The position numbers and the translations under genes were made by a program. A stretch of DNA of 64,000 bases from Bimastos eiseni (lineage: Eukaryota > Annelida > Clitellata > Crassiclitellata > Lumbricidae), in NCBI GenBank assembly GCA_959347315.1, contig OY365817.1, forward strand, positions 808,501-872,500. Direction: 5' to 3'. Positions 22,501-32,479 of the stretch are shown piece after piece (within the stretch, counting starts at the first letter, position 1; every line of letters begins with the position of its first letter). A model generated the notes under the pieces. That model did not search any database. It was not told the origin of the DNA and was given only the letters and a program-made list of their open reading frames with translations.

Positions 22501-25500
22501 ATTTTGAAAATATTCAGAATGGGAGCAGAATAGCATTCTCCATATTATCCAGCACATGTCTGGTTATTATAGAGACTGGTGAAGACAATAGCCCTAAAAT
22601 ACTGATTTTGAGTAATTGGGATTAAAGTGTTTAGTAACATTAAGACATGGATTTATCAATTTCTACTGCCGTTAGTAAATACTATGTGAGTCAAAAACCG
22701 AAATCGATGTAATTTGTAATATTCTTTAGTTTTCTCAACAGTGGAGGACTGTTCTAATTAGAAGGTGACATGGTCCCCAATGTTTTAACTTTGACTCTAC
22801 AATAGCCAAAAATGTGCTGGATAATATGGATAATATTATCTTCGCTCACGTTCTGAATATTTTCAAAATGTCAGTTACTACATACCGATATCTGGTCTAA
22901 ATACACTTACAAACTCATCCGTCGCCGATTTGTCCGGGCGCCGAATTGTCCGGTCACCCCTAGCCAGTGCATTTAGGGCCTACTGACCTCTTTGACGGAA
23001 ATGGGCGTGTTCCATAGCAATAAAATGATAAGTAGGCCTTGAGTAATATGCATGTGTCTGATGTTTAAACTGATTGTAGTTAACTGTCTGTAATATTATA
23101 TTTAAAAAGATACAAATCGTAAACTTCGCATAACTGATCATAGTATTTTTCATAAGTTGATTACCGGCCGCGGGCCTAGTCTGGCCGGTCCATAAAAACC
23201 GCCAAACTCATTGGTATTTGTTCCGCAGCTCCTCTCGGCGGGCCTGATGCCAGAATCTATATTATTAGAAAGGATCGAGAGATGGTTTCGTAACTTTTGT
23301 TGTTCAATAAAGATGTAATAAAATTTTTAGGCTCTACTATCAATTAAAATGTTGCTCACCTCTCGTTTAGTCTACGTTTATTTCTGACGATTTATTCCTG
23401 TGGCGAAATTGATGTATCGCCTTGTTGATTGCGTGTCCCTCTTCCCTCCCCATGGCGCATTCATTGTGTCTCCCTCTCCCACGCCTTGCGCCTCGATGAC
23501 GGCGTGTTTGTTGCGTCCCATTTTCTCCTTCTTGCGTCTCTATCGCGGCGCCGATGAAAGGCTGCTGCTTCGCCGTGTCCCCTCTCCCTTCTCACGGCGT
23601 TTTGACAGTGTCCCCTTCCCTCTTCATTTGCGCCCACTGTGTCCCCATCCCCACGCAGTCGTTCTGAGAGAGTATAAATAAAGCGAGAACTCAATGAGTC
23701 CAAACACGAGGAGAAGCTCCGCTACTGTTTGTACCCTGACAGTGCCAGTCCCAAGCCTGGATGGACTAGGAGGGCGACGCTAATCATCTTTCTGATGAAA
23801 CAGTATCGTTAGACTGCAACAACTAACTAACTAACTAACACATGAGGAGACACCCAAGAAAGAGCAGTACTATCGAGATAAGTAAAATGGATGTCAATTC
23901 TGTGTGTTGATTATGGCTTCAATAAGACGTTGAAATTATTAGCATCGTCTTCGTGTCGTCTTCTGATTGGCTATCTTTCACAATCGATGTAGTCGACAAG
24001 ACCTTTGTCCGACAGGAAAGGCCGAAATCTAAGCGTGGGGGAGAAGGGGAGGATCCTAGCTCGGAATCCTAGTACTACGAAGAAAGAAGAAGGATCTCAG
24101 AATAATGAGTCCCGATTTGTTTCCGGCGGCAGCAGAGTTTTGTCAAATTCCTTTCGTCGTTTCTCGCACTCAGTTAATGCCAATCGTATCAGCCTCACTC
24201 TGTTCTTACTCATGTGAGACGACTTGCGATTGCTCTAAACCCAGCTTGGTGCTGGCTGTGGTATGACATTGCATGTCACCGATTTCCGTGATTTACACTC
24301 GTTTTCCAGTTCGGAGTAAGACACATTCCTACGATTACGATTAGCTCGATATGATTCTCCCTATTTTGTTATTGTGTCTAACTTCCATTCTTAATGTCCT
24401 CTAGACCAAGTTCGTTGTTAAATGTTTTGTATCGAGACCAAAGATCTCGATGCCAAATGTCTTCACCTTGACCTTGAGTTCAAGGTCTTCGTCTTGAAAA
24501 ACCAAGACTCAATTGTCAATATGAAACGTGATTATTCAGGGCTGTTTTAAGGCCGTCGTTTGCCCTCTTTCATTGCTAGAATACTGGACACCAACTGGCA
24601 ACTTCAAATGATTCAGGAACAGTTTTGATTTTTAAGTTTTGGATGATTATCGTGACTTCCTGTATTTGCTTCCTGGTTTGCAAACATCGGTCTATACTTT
24701 GTGTTCAATCCCATGTTCAGACACAATGGTGAGCTATGGTCAATCAAAGGTTCCACGCCTCACTGCGTTTGCATAGGTAGCATATAAACTCTTTCATTAG
24801 GCCTACATTAGAAAAGGAAAACAGCATGACAAGGGTTGTGTTCATTTTAAACTTGCAGAGCAATAACATTAGAAACTACAGAATCATTGCCAAGGAAATG
24901 GCCAATCCTGTTTACGATGATAAAGTTCAAAGTGGCACGGTGGCCGATTGGTTAGAGCGATCGGCTCGTAACGTTCAGTGTGTGCTGAATGAGCGAGTTC
25001 GGCTCTCGTCCGAGGCGTCACTGTGTAGGGACCTTGAGCAACTCCTTCGCACACAATTGCTCTGCATTACAACTGCAGTTGCGCCGTCGAGGCGTGTGTA
25101 TGCACTTCTGAAATAAACTGTAAGAAGGGCGATATCAAATAGGCCTAACAGTTGTATTGTATTGTATTATTCACTGTCTTCAGCAGGCCTGAACTTAAAA
25201 CTACCTATAAGATGCGTACTCAACCTTACTCAATGTTATGATCACGGTCTCTTGCCACATATATTGAAGAACGTCTTTAGCCTCACTCAACTACATGTAG
25301 GTCTACTCGTATCGAAAAAGAAATTGTGGCTTGAGGCTTTTGATCCAAGAATCTAAGAAATTAACTTTAGAACGTAATAGAATGTTGGATTCAATGTTGG
25401 TATACTAAAATGCTTTAGAGCATACAATTGCATGCTAATTAATATTGAAATACATTTATCTGCTGTCTGAAAACTGATCAACTTCAGTCTATCCCGACAC

Positions 25501-28318
25501 CCCTATCGCCAGTGACGCGTTTACCTATAGGCGCACTAGGCGCGCGCCCAGGGCCCCAAAATCTCAGAGGCCCCCAAATGATGAAAACATTAAATACAAA
25601 ATGTGAGTTAATGTGAATAATATCTCGCGGGCTCCCAAATAAATGAAAATATTTAAAATATAAAATAACATCTCAGGGAGCCCCCAAACGAATGAAAACA
25701 TTAATTACAACATGACATCTCAGGCGGCCCCAAATGAATGGAAACATTTCATACAAAGTAACAACTCAGAGGGCCTCCATGTGATGAAAACATAAATACA
25801 AAATAACGTCTCAGGGGACCCCAAATGAATGAATAAAATTCACACAAAATTATATCTCAGGGACAGTGGGGGACCCCAGAATAAATGAAAACTTTCATAC
25901 AAAATAACATGTCTCACGCCTGAAATATTTTAAATATAATAATTTATATTCTCAATTTTTGCAGCTAAGCATTCACATGACAAGTGCATATTTTGGTAAT
26001 TCATAATTGCTTTGTTAATGTGAATATCAATCGGCTCGATTAGCAGTGTTGGTAAGAGCTGCGTGTTTTGGGCCTCTTCGCCACCAGAAGCTGGTTCACT
26101 GTTTAATTAAATGAAAATGAAATGAAAAATTAAGATGCGCATTTCGATATTTGATGTGATGACGTGACGTCACATATCTCAGACTCCCTCCCCTTCGTCA
26201 CAAATCGTCAGAGATGTATGACCCCTCGAATGGGTGCGTGACGTCATTTATAGACGGCCCCTTAGACTCAGTGTATAAATTCAGAGGGCCCTTTTATGTT
26301 TGCGCCTAGGGCCCCGTTTTCTGTAAAGGCGCCTCTGCTTATCGTAGGCCGTCCGATTAAGTAGACCTACGTATATATGCCTACGTACAGCATTGACACT
26401 GTTAAACCATTCTGAAAAAGCTATATACCTGGCTCCACCCCCACTACATCAGATGGATGTGCCATCCTGGCCACTTCAGTTTGGAACTGACTTTCAAGTC
26501 CCTTCGCCTGGAACTACCAGCCCTCTCGCCTTCCAAGTTCCGGAGTCGTCTTAAGGCTTTCCTGTTATCTGACCCAAGCACAAACGCCCATTTAGAGCGC
26601 TGATGATCTTGAGCGGCGCTATACAAATGTTTGATTGCGATACATTACGTAAAATATGTTTGTCTTGTAGTTAATTGTTTACAGTTGCGTAGCGTTGATT
26701 GAACTGCTGTTATTTACAGAATTTCAAGACAGTTCTTGCAATGGAGGGGTGCATAGCAGTTTGCGGTTTCATTGCGGCCATCTTGTTCATTTGGGGGTCA
26801 GTTCTGTTTTGCAAGGCAACGCCATGCTGCTGCTACGCTTCAGACTCAGTCCAACAGGTAACAGTAAATGCGATTCCATCCGTATGTTCAAGCAACTGCA
26901 TGGCAATTTAGTCCTAACAATTAAAGCCAGGCTTACCTTGGTAATGAAATTGCAATATATTTTTATTAATTGGGCTGCATTAGGGTATTTCACTCGTTTA
27001 CTATGCTTTCTTAAAGACATAGTGTCGTCATAGAAACGGTATGCAAACCGGTACCTTAACGCACAGAGGGACGTATGTATACACTCTAGCCAATGTGTGG
27101 CCCGGTGACCGATTGGTTAGAGCGGTCAGCCCGTAACGCTCAGTGTACGCTGAGTGAGCGGGTTTGACCCTCGTCCGGGGAGTCACTGTGATCAAGTCCT
27201 TAGCGCACAATTGCTCTGCAGTACAACTGCAAATGAGCCGTCGAGGCGTGTGCATTTCTGAGCATAAAATGTTGGAAGAAGGACGATATCAAATTTCGGT
27301 TGTAACGTTACGTAACGTAATGTAGCTAACCGGATCAGTAGGCCTAAATTAAAGCACGTTTGCGTGGAAGGGCAAAGTATCCTATGGTCAGATTTGCAGT
27401 TTTGGCGACCTGCAGACCGGGTTTAGAGATTTTCAAAATTAGTTATTAGACCTTTATAAGCTCGATTTGGGGTATTTAGGGTCACACGATTATGGTGTTG
27501 TGTTTCAGATGTCCCTTACTCAAAACTACGCTGTCGGCAATGGTTACCAGATGATACAAGCTGCTCAAAATCCACTGCCGACGATGCCTTACCAAACAGG
27601 TAGTTTTTCGATTCGACGCTTAATCAATCAATCAATAAATCACTCAAGCAATCAAGCAATCAATTCGAATTTATTTAGCGCCCCTTGAAGATCCATGCTC
27701 AGAGGCGTCTCCGCCCCAGGCGAGGCGAAAAAGCAGACTTCAGCAGTTGATGAAACTGATAACAGAATGATGTCGTTTGGGAGGTAGGGCTGAGTGAAGC
27801 CCGTTCCAGGTTGTCGGATCAACCGCAGAGAAGGAACGGCGCTGCATCGTCACAGAGCAGGCAAATGGACAGCAAGGTCACCTCGGATAGAGAGGATCAG
27901 GATGAAAGAGGTCGGCAACGCTCAAGCAGCTATAGGAGGGTGCCGAGTCGAATAGGCACCGCCACCCCAAGGACGCTATTCCGTATGAGACACGCTGTGG
28001 TAACATATAATCTTGCCACATTTGACTTTTCTAACTCTAAAATGGGCGAAATCTGCACCTGCCAGGAACAATGTAGGCATAAGGACGAGCACATCTTATT
28101 GTTCATATCAACAGCTGCCTCACTGCACCCTGATGTATAACTTGCGCTGGTTTACTGTAGGTGCGCCCTCTGCCTACCATCCAGGTATCACCCAGACCAT
28201 GTGGATGCAGCCTCAGTTAATGCAAAGCACTGCAACAGCAGCAGCAGGTGAACCGAATTCTCCTCCGAATCCCAATCCAGCCTTCGGTGGAACCTCAGAT
28301 CCTCCACCCAAGTACTAA
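19328..28318 (+). CDS. MS4A (CD20-like) four-pass membrane protein, six exons
   Basis: Joining 19328-19522, 20077-20133, 22018-22185, 26720-26857, 27509-27599 and 28161-28318 gives an uninterrupted protein of about 268 residues. All junctions are GT-AG; the first four junctions are phase 0 and the last is phase 1. Four hydrophobic segments appear in the MS4A arrangement: TM1 with the family signature HKQSIGLGAAQILLG, TM2 (FWCGVLFIVTGAFGISAG), TM3 (MVLCIISAAFTIALLACGIL) and TM4 (IAVCGFIAAILFIWGSVLF). A Cys-containing Tyr-rich loop lies between TM3 and TM4, and the tail is Gln/Pro-rich, ending DPPPKY, close to a WW-binding motif. MS4A proteins act in the plasma or endosomal membrane in signalling and trafficking; the ligand and role here are unknown. 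ATG 19328 is chosen because a stop lies directly upstream in frame. Introns carry SINEs, hAT-like, foldback and LINE sequences, but every exon is intact. Confidence 0.88.
19586..19788 (-). mobile_element. tRNA-derived SINE, copy 1 (intron 1)
   Basis: Reverse complement of the elements at 24932-25140 and 27097-27294. It carries the A-box-like region GGCTGATCGGTTAGAGCGGT and a decayed B box, then the shared non-tRNA body and the common 3' end AGGGCGATATCAAAT. Confidence 0.8.
20077..20133 (+). CDS. MS4A-like gene, exon 2
   Basis: Acceptor TGATGTTTTTGTAG; 19 codons (FIVTGAFGISAGVRKTKCK) completing TM2 and its basic cytoplasmic end; donor AAG|GTAAGT. Both borders are phase 0. Confidence 0.85.
20567..21771. 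mobile_element. Non-autonomous hAT element in intron 2
   Basis: Ends CAGTGATGGGCAC and (reverse complement) CAGTGGTGGGCAC, the CAGTGNTGGGCA type common in hAT elements. It is flanked by 8-bp duplications ATAATCAT (20559-20566) and GTAATCAT (21772-21779), 7 of 8 matching. Sub-terminal regions on both sides are dense in TAGTTATAACTACTTTT-like motifs in both orientations. The middle (about 20960-21150) resembles a LINE ORF2 end (a KTWLDD-like motif), so a LINE piece may be nested inside. No transposase is present. Confidence 0.82.
22018..22185 (+). CDS. MS4A-like gene, exon 3
   Basis: Acceptor TTTGTTGTTCTAG; 56 codons starting VVSYMVLCIISAAF, covering TM3 and the Cys/Tyr-rich extracellular loop (FRNCQQYGYSSSYRYYYG); donor TCG|GTAAGA. 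Phase 0 at both ends. Confidence 0.87.
22306..22956. mobile_element. TU-like foldback element with 15-bp tandem ends (intron 3)
   Basis: The left end holds about eight ~15-bp units of GGACAATTCGGCGAC. The right end has two such units inverted (GCCGAATTGTCCGG, CGCCGATTTGTCCGG). Inside these is a ~72-bp unique inverted repeat: GATGAGTTTGCAAGTGTATT ... AATATTCAGAA on the left matches TTCTGAATATTTTC ... CTTACAAACTCATC on the right. A 9-bp direct duplication CCCCTAGCC flanks it (22297-22305 and 22957-22965). This organisation (tandem 15-mers outside, unique inner domain, short target duplication) matches what I recall of sea urchin TU foldback elements. No coding capacity. Confidence 0.8.
22970..24930. 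other. MS4A-like intron 3, mostly unassigned
   Basis: Contains one copy of the CAGTCCCAAGCC repeat family (23731-23840) and a C/T-rich stretch with repeated GTGTCCC motifs (23420-23670) whose open frames on both strands have no family. Nothing else is recognised. Confidence 0.4.
23731..23840 (+). repeat. Dispersed repeat, 'CAGTCCCAAGCC' family, copy 2
   Basis: GACAGTGCCAGTCCCAAGCC, then GGAGGGCGACGCTAATCATC and AGTATCGTTAGACTGCAACA, ending in an AACT simple repeat, consistent with a retroposon 3' end. Confidence 0.75.
24932..25140 (+). mobile_element. tRNA-derived SINE, copy 2 (intron 3)
   Basis: Starts GTGGCACGGTGGCCGATTGG TTAGAGCGATC (a tRNA-like A box in TGGCCGATTGGTTAGAGC). About 45 bp later comes GAGTTCGGCTCTCGTCC (B-box-like GTTCGGCTC). 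The body contains CACACAATTGCTCTGCATTA and GTCGAGGCGTGTG, and it ends AGGGCGATATCAAAT. The ~200-bp structure is shared by three copies within 8 kb. Confidence 0.85.
25510..26337. mobile_element. hAT-like element with internal tandem repeats (intron 3)
   Basis: Ends CAGTGACGCGTTTACC and (reverse complement) CAGAGGCGCCTTTACAG, each followed by an AGGGCCCC-type block. Possible 8-bp target duplication CCTATCGC / CTTATCGT (6 of 8). From about 25560 to 25915 there are some seven degenerate ~50-bp units of CTCAGAGGGCCCCCAAATGA plus ATGAAAACATT..ATACAAAATAACAT. No transposase. Confidence 0.65.
26440..26645 (+). mobile_element. LINE 3' tail (intron 3)
   Basis: Degraded RT-end frame (LELPALSPSKFRSRLKAFLLS, with the F-x-x-x-L-K-x-x-L pattern) followed by GAGCGGCGCTATACAAATGT, the tail form shared with other CR1/L2-like fragments here. 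Confidence 0.6.
26720..26857 (+). CDS. MS4A-like gene, exon 4
   Basis: Acceptor TGCTGTTATTTACAG; 46 codons beginning NFKTVLAMEGCIAV, containing TM4 and a CCCY cysteine cluster just after it (possible palmitoylation, inference); donor CAG|GTAACA. Phase 0 at both ends. Confidence 0.87.
27097..27294 (+). mobile_element. tRNA-derived SINE, copy 3 (intron 4)
   Basis: GTGGCCCGGTGACCGATTGG TTAGAGCGGTC, then GCGGGTTTGACCCTCGTCC (good B-box match), shared body, and end AAGGACGATATCAAAT. Confidence 0.85.
27509..27599 (+). CDS. MS4A-like gene, exon 5
   Basis: Acceptor GGTGTTGTGTTTCAG; 30 codons plus one base (MSLTQNYAVGNGYQMIQAAQ and on) of the Gln-rich cytoplasmic tail; donor ACAG|GTAGTT, phase 1. 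Confidence 0.8.
27630..27900 (-). mobile_element. CR1/L2-like LINE 3' fragment (intron 5)
   Basis: The reverse strand reads SFSAVDPTTWNGLHSALPPK-like residues (with breaks) and ends CTTCAAGGGGCGCTAAATAA then an ATTGATTGATT tail. This is the same end structure as 7868-8235 but inverted. The similar tail motif GCCCCTTCAAGG also stands alone at about 2133, 33240 and 33570. Confidence 0.65.
28161..28318 (+). CDS. MS4A-like gene, exon 6 (last)
   Basis: Acceptor CTGGTTTACTGTAG completes the Gly codon begun in exon 5. It then reads APSAYHPGITQTMWMQPQLM, an AAAG linker and a Pro-rich end (GGTSDPPPKY) to TAA at 28316-28318. Confidence 0.85.
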
Positions 28319-28566
28319 GCAGCATCCCTCGGAGGAGCAAAGAAGACTACAAAGGCTGAAGATCGTCTTAGAAGACGCCGTCTTATCATTGGAATCTGTC
28401 CTTACTTTATTATGATTGCTGAATCTTAAGGTAATGGCTGATGAACAATTTAGCGCTTGCCTATCAAACACAGCTCTATGCAGTAGACCTATAGGACATA
28501 ATCGATAAAATGTCACACATTCCATACAAAAATGTCCATAAAAATTATATTAGTGACAGTTGTAAC

Positions 28567-28745
28567 CAGGGCCGTACCGAGCTATAATTGCGTCCTGTGC
28601 CTATAGCATCAATCTGGCGCCCCCACATGTTGAAAACAGTGCATTTTATGGAATAATAAGTTATTCCTTCCGGAAATTAGTGCCCTCTCCACATTTTGTA
28701 CTCCCTGGGCCTAGGCCCCGCTGGTCGATTCCCCTCGGTACGGTG
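28567..28745. mobile_element. Short MITE-like element
   Basis: Left end CAGGGCCGTACCGAG and reverse-complemented right end GACACCGTACCGAGGG are partly matching inverted ends. The interior carries GGCGCCCCC and GGGCCTAGGCCCC typical of hAT-derived MITEs. No clear target duplication. Confidence 0.4.
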
Positions 28746-28835
28746 TCTTTCACGTGACCGTGACTGCATGGCGTTCGTTGTATTGCAATGTAGAGTGAAA
28801 ATAATATACGCAACTTGATAAACTAATGGACGATT

Positions 28836-28841
28836 AATAAA
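28836..28841 (+). terminator. Candidate polyadenylation signal for the MS4A-like gene
   Basis: An AATAAA about 520 bp after the stop codon, the first canonical hexamer I see downstream. The MITE-like element would lie inside the 3' UTR if it is used. Confidence 0.35.
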
Positions 28842-29139
28842 CATTATACGTAGAGAAGTGTCCTTTCGCTCTCGTTCTTTTATGTCAATTTCATTATATT
28901 ACTCATTAACTTTATTTTTATGTAAAAGATTATCAATTTGGACAATCAAATAGCTAATCGATTTTTCATTTCGTAGTTGTTAAAACCATATTTTATTTCG
29001 TTTGTCTAATTTTATCCTTTTAAACGTTCTTGACGTTTTCTCTGCACTTTCAAGCATTCAGCTAACATTAAACAAATTAAACTTTCGAATATAGTTTTAT
29101 TTTTAATAAATAATAGTTCACATAGAAGTTTTCAATCCG

Positions 29140-29360
29140 CTGTTGTCAATGAAAGACAGATTTGAACAGTTAGATGAATTTGAGAAAACCTTGAGTTAAT
29201 TATTTAAATGTAGAAAATCCATCAGAAAGAAGACAATTAATTTCGTGCCTATCTTCAAATGTAACTCACAGTATATATTCGAAATCTGACATTGACGGCA
29301 CACTGCTTTGGGATGAACTAACCAGTATTAAAACTTTTCTTTCTGGTTAAGGATAAAATA
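29140..29360 (+). pseudogene. Possible hAT transposase remnant
   Basis: A broken frame gives MKDRFEQLDEFEKTL and, after a stop, a segment with DIDGTLLWDELTSIKTFLS. This resembles the pre-dimerisation part of ZMYM1-type hAT transposases (R-F-x-x-L ... D-I-D-x-x-x-L-x-x-E-L). It is short, degraded and uncertain. Confidence 0.35.
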
Positions 29361-30184
29361 TTTTTTAATTACTGCACACGTAGGCCTACGCTGTGTTAAA
29401 ATTTATACAGCAGCATGATAGGCCTAGTCTTAAGCCTACTATTCAGGAGTTATATCCGAATATATGGATTGTTATGCGAATTTTACTAGCAATTCTTGTT
29501 ACTGTGGCAAGTGCGGAACTAAGTTTTCCAAACAGAAATTAATCAAGACCTATCTATATTGTAAGGTCTACATAGGGCCCATGTCACAAGATGGACCTTC
29601 CAATTCAGGAACGCTATCCATTGAAAATGATATCGCCCAAAATATAGACTTTTCTGTTATAATTAAAAATTTCGCCGATACAAAGGCCCAAATAGTTAAC
29701 ATCGGATAGGCTTTTAAGATTAAAGTTATTTTATGTTCTTGTTTGTGTTGAATATGTTCTTTGTATTAATTTGTAATTTTCTTGACCCTTTAATCTACAA
29801 ATTATAATATATATGCTTTTCTCTATGGAGTCTGGACATAATATTGATGCGTCTTTTGTCCTAAAAATCAATAAAAATAGTTAAATTGATGATCAACTAA
29901 CGTTTTTAATTCTTTGAGTTGACTGTGTAGGCTATGTCATAGGCGCCAATTTTTTCGCATGTATGATGTTTGGATCCGCGCCCGAGGATCCAGAGGCACA
30001 GCCGAGGGAGCTAGCGTCGAAGGTGCACGTTTGTGATCGGTTGCCGTCGACATCCTATTTAGTCTCAATGAATAACTACTTGAAAGTTTGCGCCCCTAGA
30101 AAAAATTTTGCGCACACCCATGATCTTATGGGGTAGTAAGAATCGATCACGCCTTCTGCTGTTCCGTTCTCGCGCCAGTGTATT

Positions 30185-30480
30185 ATTCTATTCTATTTCT
30201 GGATTTATACAGCGCGTCTCGAAATAGGCCTACAACATAATCAGAGGCGCTTCCAGTGCAAGGAACCTCTGGAGAAAAGAAAAGTCCTAAGAGAATGAGC
30301 AGAAACAGTTGTGCTACTACTAGATAAGATTGCAGCACGTCGATCGAGTCCCAGCAGGAAGGCTGTTCCACAGCGAAGGGCCAACAGAGGCATAGGCACG
30401 TTACTGAGCTGTGGCAATTCTAGACTGATCCATTACTCGACGATCGGAGACGACTGCCGGCGACCAAGTAGGCAAGGGCC
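30185..30480 (-). mobile_element. LINE-like 3' fragment (family B)
   Basis: TTATACAGCGCGTCTCGAAA ... CAGAGGCGCTTCCAGTGCAA ... AGAAAAGTCCTAAGAGAAT is shared with 60225-60320 (ATAGCGCCTCTC ... CAGCGGCGCTTTTAGTGCAG ... TTAAAGTCTTAAGAAAAGAG). The reverse strand shows a short WPFAVEQPSCWDSID-like frame. The shared sequence is certain; the LINE call is inference from its tail-like motif. Confidence 0.5.
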
Positions 30481-30954
30481 AAATTAACTCAGCCTCTGGA
30501 CACCCTTGCATTGCACATCCATGTTCCATATGGTACTAGTAGGCTATTACAATAATGCTGGGTTTTTTAAAGAAATTTCAATCTCTTGTTAGTACAGTCA
30601 TTGCACGGGGACCTTATTTTATAAGGCCATTCAAACGGCGGTGGTGATGGATATCACCCGGTCAGACTCTCATTGAAAAATGAGCTGGGTCGAGACCACA
30701 ATTGTACGGTCGTTATAAATAGAAAAACGTTTACATTTACATTTTGCATAGCGTTGCTAAGCTGCTAACAAAAAGCGCAACACTATCCGATGCTCTAATA
30801 GAAATACGTAATCTATGAATTCGCATCGTAGGGCAGGAAACCAGCGTTGTTTACCACGCATGTAGTTGTTTATGAAAGTTTCTTTAATACAAATCTTTAG
30901 ATTAATTGCACGCATTTTTATAAAAGTCAAATAACACGAGGATCACCGCTTTCA

Positions 30955-31038
30955 GGAAGGTGGATGTTGACCGGTTTTCGGACGAGAGCTACCAAGATCG
31001 GACGACTGACTCGATGGCTATCGGACCCTCAGAGGCAG
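30955..31038 (+). CDS. ARPC5 (Arp2/3 complex p16 subunit), N-terminal exon
   Basis: Acceptor CACCGCTTTCAG; reads (F)RKVDVDRFSDESYQDRTT then DSMAIGPSEA to a strong donor GCAG|GTGAGT, phase 1. RKVDVD followed by an acidic, poorly conserved stretch is the start of ARPC5 after its first ~10 residues. ARPC5 is the smallest Arp2/3 subunit; it links ARPC4 and ARPC1 in the complex that nucleates branched actin. The exon with the start codon is not identified upstream. Confidence 0.7.
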
Positions 31039-31039
31039 G

Positions 31040-31345
31040 TGAGTGGCGGTAGATGATCCTAAACGAACTCATACAGCAAGAACGTTTGTAGAGGGTCGAG
31101 CTCACATGACATCGCAGCGGAAGACTTGATGATGGCACGTAGTTCAGCAGAAGTTACCTCACTTAAGGTCGTTAGAGTGCAGTCAGTAGAGACGAATTTA
31201 GGTGGAGGCAAGCCCGAGGTGTCAGCTCTAACAGATTGAATTTTGGTGGTACAGTGTTTTCAAAGGCATCAGCGGTGAAGGCGCAGTCCTGAGCAGGTCC
31301 TGAGATTAATGTTCTTCTTCAGTTTCTGTCATTAGCTAAATATGT
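31040..31345 (-). mobile_element. LINE ORF2 fragment (region before the RT palm)
   Basis: The reverse strand reads PPPKFVSTDCTLTTLSEVTS then AELRAIIKSSAAMSCELDPL QTFLL. This is the 'V-T-x-x-E-V-x-x-x-I ... S-C-E-L-D-P-x-P-T' block that precedes the reverse-transcriptase core in CR1-like LINEs. It continues, degraded, toward a KP-x-x-D-like end. It sits in the ARPC5 intron, antisense. Confidence 0.7.
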
Positions 31346-31374
31346 CTTCCAACTTCTCAATGGCTTTCCGTTCA

Positions 31375-31500
31375 AATGTCGGGATACTCAAACTACTTGC
31401 TTACTAACTTACTCAACCTCAATCAATCTCTAAATCACACTCAACTAACTTACTTACAAACCACTCTCAAAATGACTCAAACTTAAAATCACACTGCCAT
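31375..31500 (-). repeat. Inverted patch of the ~57-bp tandem repeat
   Basis: ACTACTTGCTTACTAACTTA ... CAATCAATCTCTAAATCACAC is the reverse complement of the unit that fills 33830-35340. This places two arms of a foldback-like arrangement about 2.3 kb apart. Confidence 0.7.
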
Positions 31501-31929
31501 TGACCAAAACTGCGAATAGCATCACGTACAACACAACGTGAACTGCTTAGATTGTCTTACCAGGAATTTAGGACAGATGAAAGTTAATACATCTCCATTA
31601 CAACAAGGGGTGAACAGAAGAAGAGATGAGTTACCAGCGACATCATGCTGATGGTTTCATGCCCCGAGCCAAGTACCAAGGGGCCAGAAAGTCACTACTT
31701 GTCGGTGATGATCTTCCGCAGAGTATTTGGGTAGCGCAACTAAGGTCACTGATGACTACTGATTGACTGTTCCAAAATGAGTGATGCAATGACATTGTTA
31801 AGGGAGTTTTTTGAGATCTATTTTTCCAGTCCAGTCCTTATAAAAATTCGACACTCCTGTGTTGAATCTGTTGATATTGCATCTAAACGATTTTACTGAT
31901 TAATTGTTATTGTAATCTTCAAATTTCTA

Positions 31930-32370
31930 ATGCGCAACTTGAAAGCTAAGCGCAGGGTGCCAGCTTATTCACGAGCGCTGTGTCAAATCGAAAGGGTTGT
32001 CCAAAGGATAGTCCGTGGGAGGTCACAGTTCGGTTTCCTGGAGGTCAGCAGGGAGGCAGAGTAGCTATTAAAAAGGATGTCGCTATGGTCGAGGATTGAC
32101 AGGTGGAATGTCAAGTAATGAGTCTGGGTAAGAGTTCTTGAAAAGGTGCGAATTAAGTTTAGAATGGAAAGCCCGGGGTGTGATGGATAGGGGTGCTAGG
32201 GACAGATGATGTCGCATGACAGACAGCAATAGTGGAGGAACCGAAAAGGCACGAAATTCAGGAGGTTGGTCGTTCCAGAGATGCGGTGCTGCGTTTGATA
32301 TGGTGCGGTTGGAGAACTTGAGATGGGATGTAATCGGGAGTCGAGTGAGGGTGAGGCGAGAATAATGTAT
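31930..32370 (-). mobile_element. LINE 3' fragment (family A), reverse copy
   Basis: Reverse complement of the 18500-18935 element: AAGTTCTCCAACCGCACCAT..CGCAGCACCGCATCTCTGGAAC parallels its RT-end frame, and the GCGCTCGTGAATAAGCTGGC tail matches. Lies in the ARPC5 intron. Confidence 0.7.
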
Positions 32371-32479
32371 TGTCAGATGCTAATTTCATTAGGATAATAA
32401 TTTCATTGACTTCACAGATGTTGAGCCACCCCTAAATATCTAAATATGTATCTACAATTCTAAAAATAATTACTATGAA

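Noticed and set aside
26030..26110. tRNA-like segment (GATTAGCAGTGTTGGTAAGAGC)
   Set aside because: Has an A-box-like look but no B box at the right distance; it lies inside the hAT-like element.
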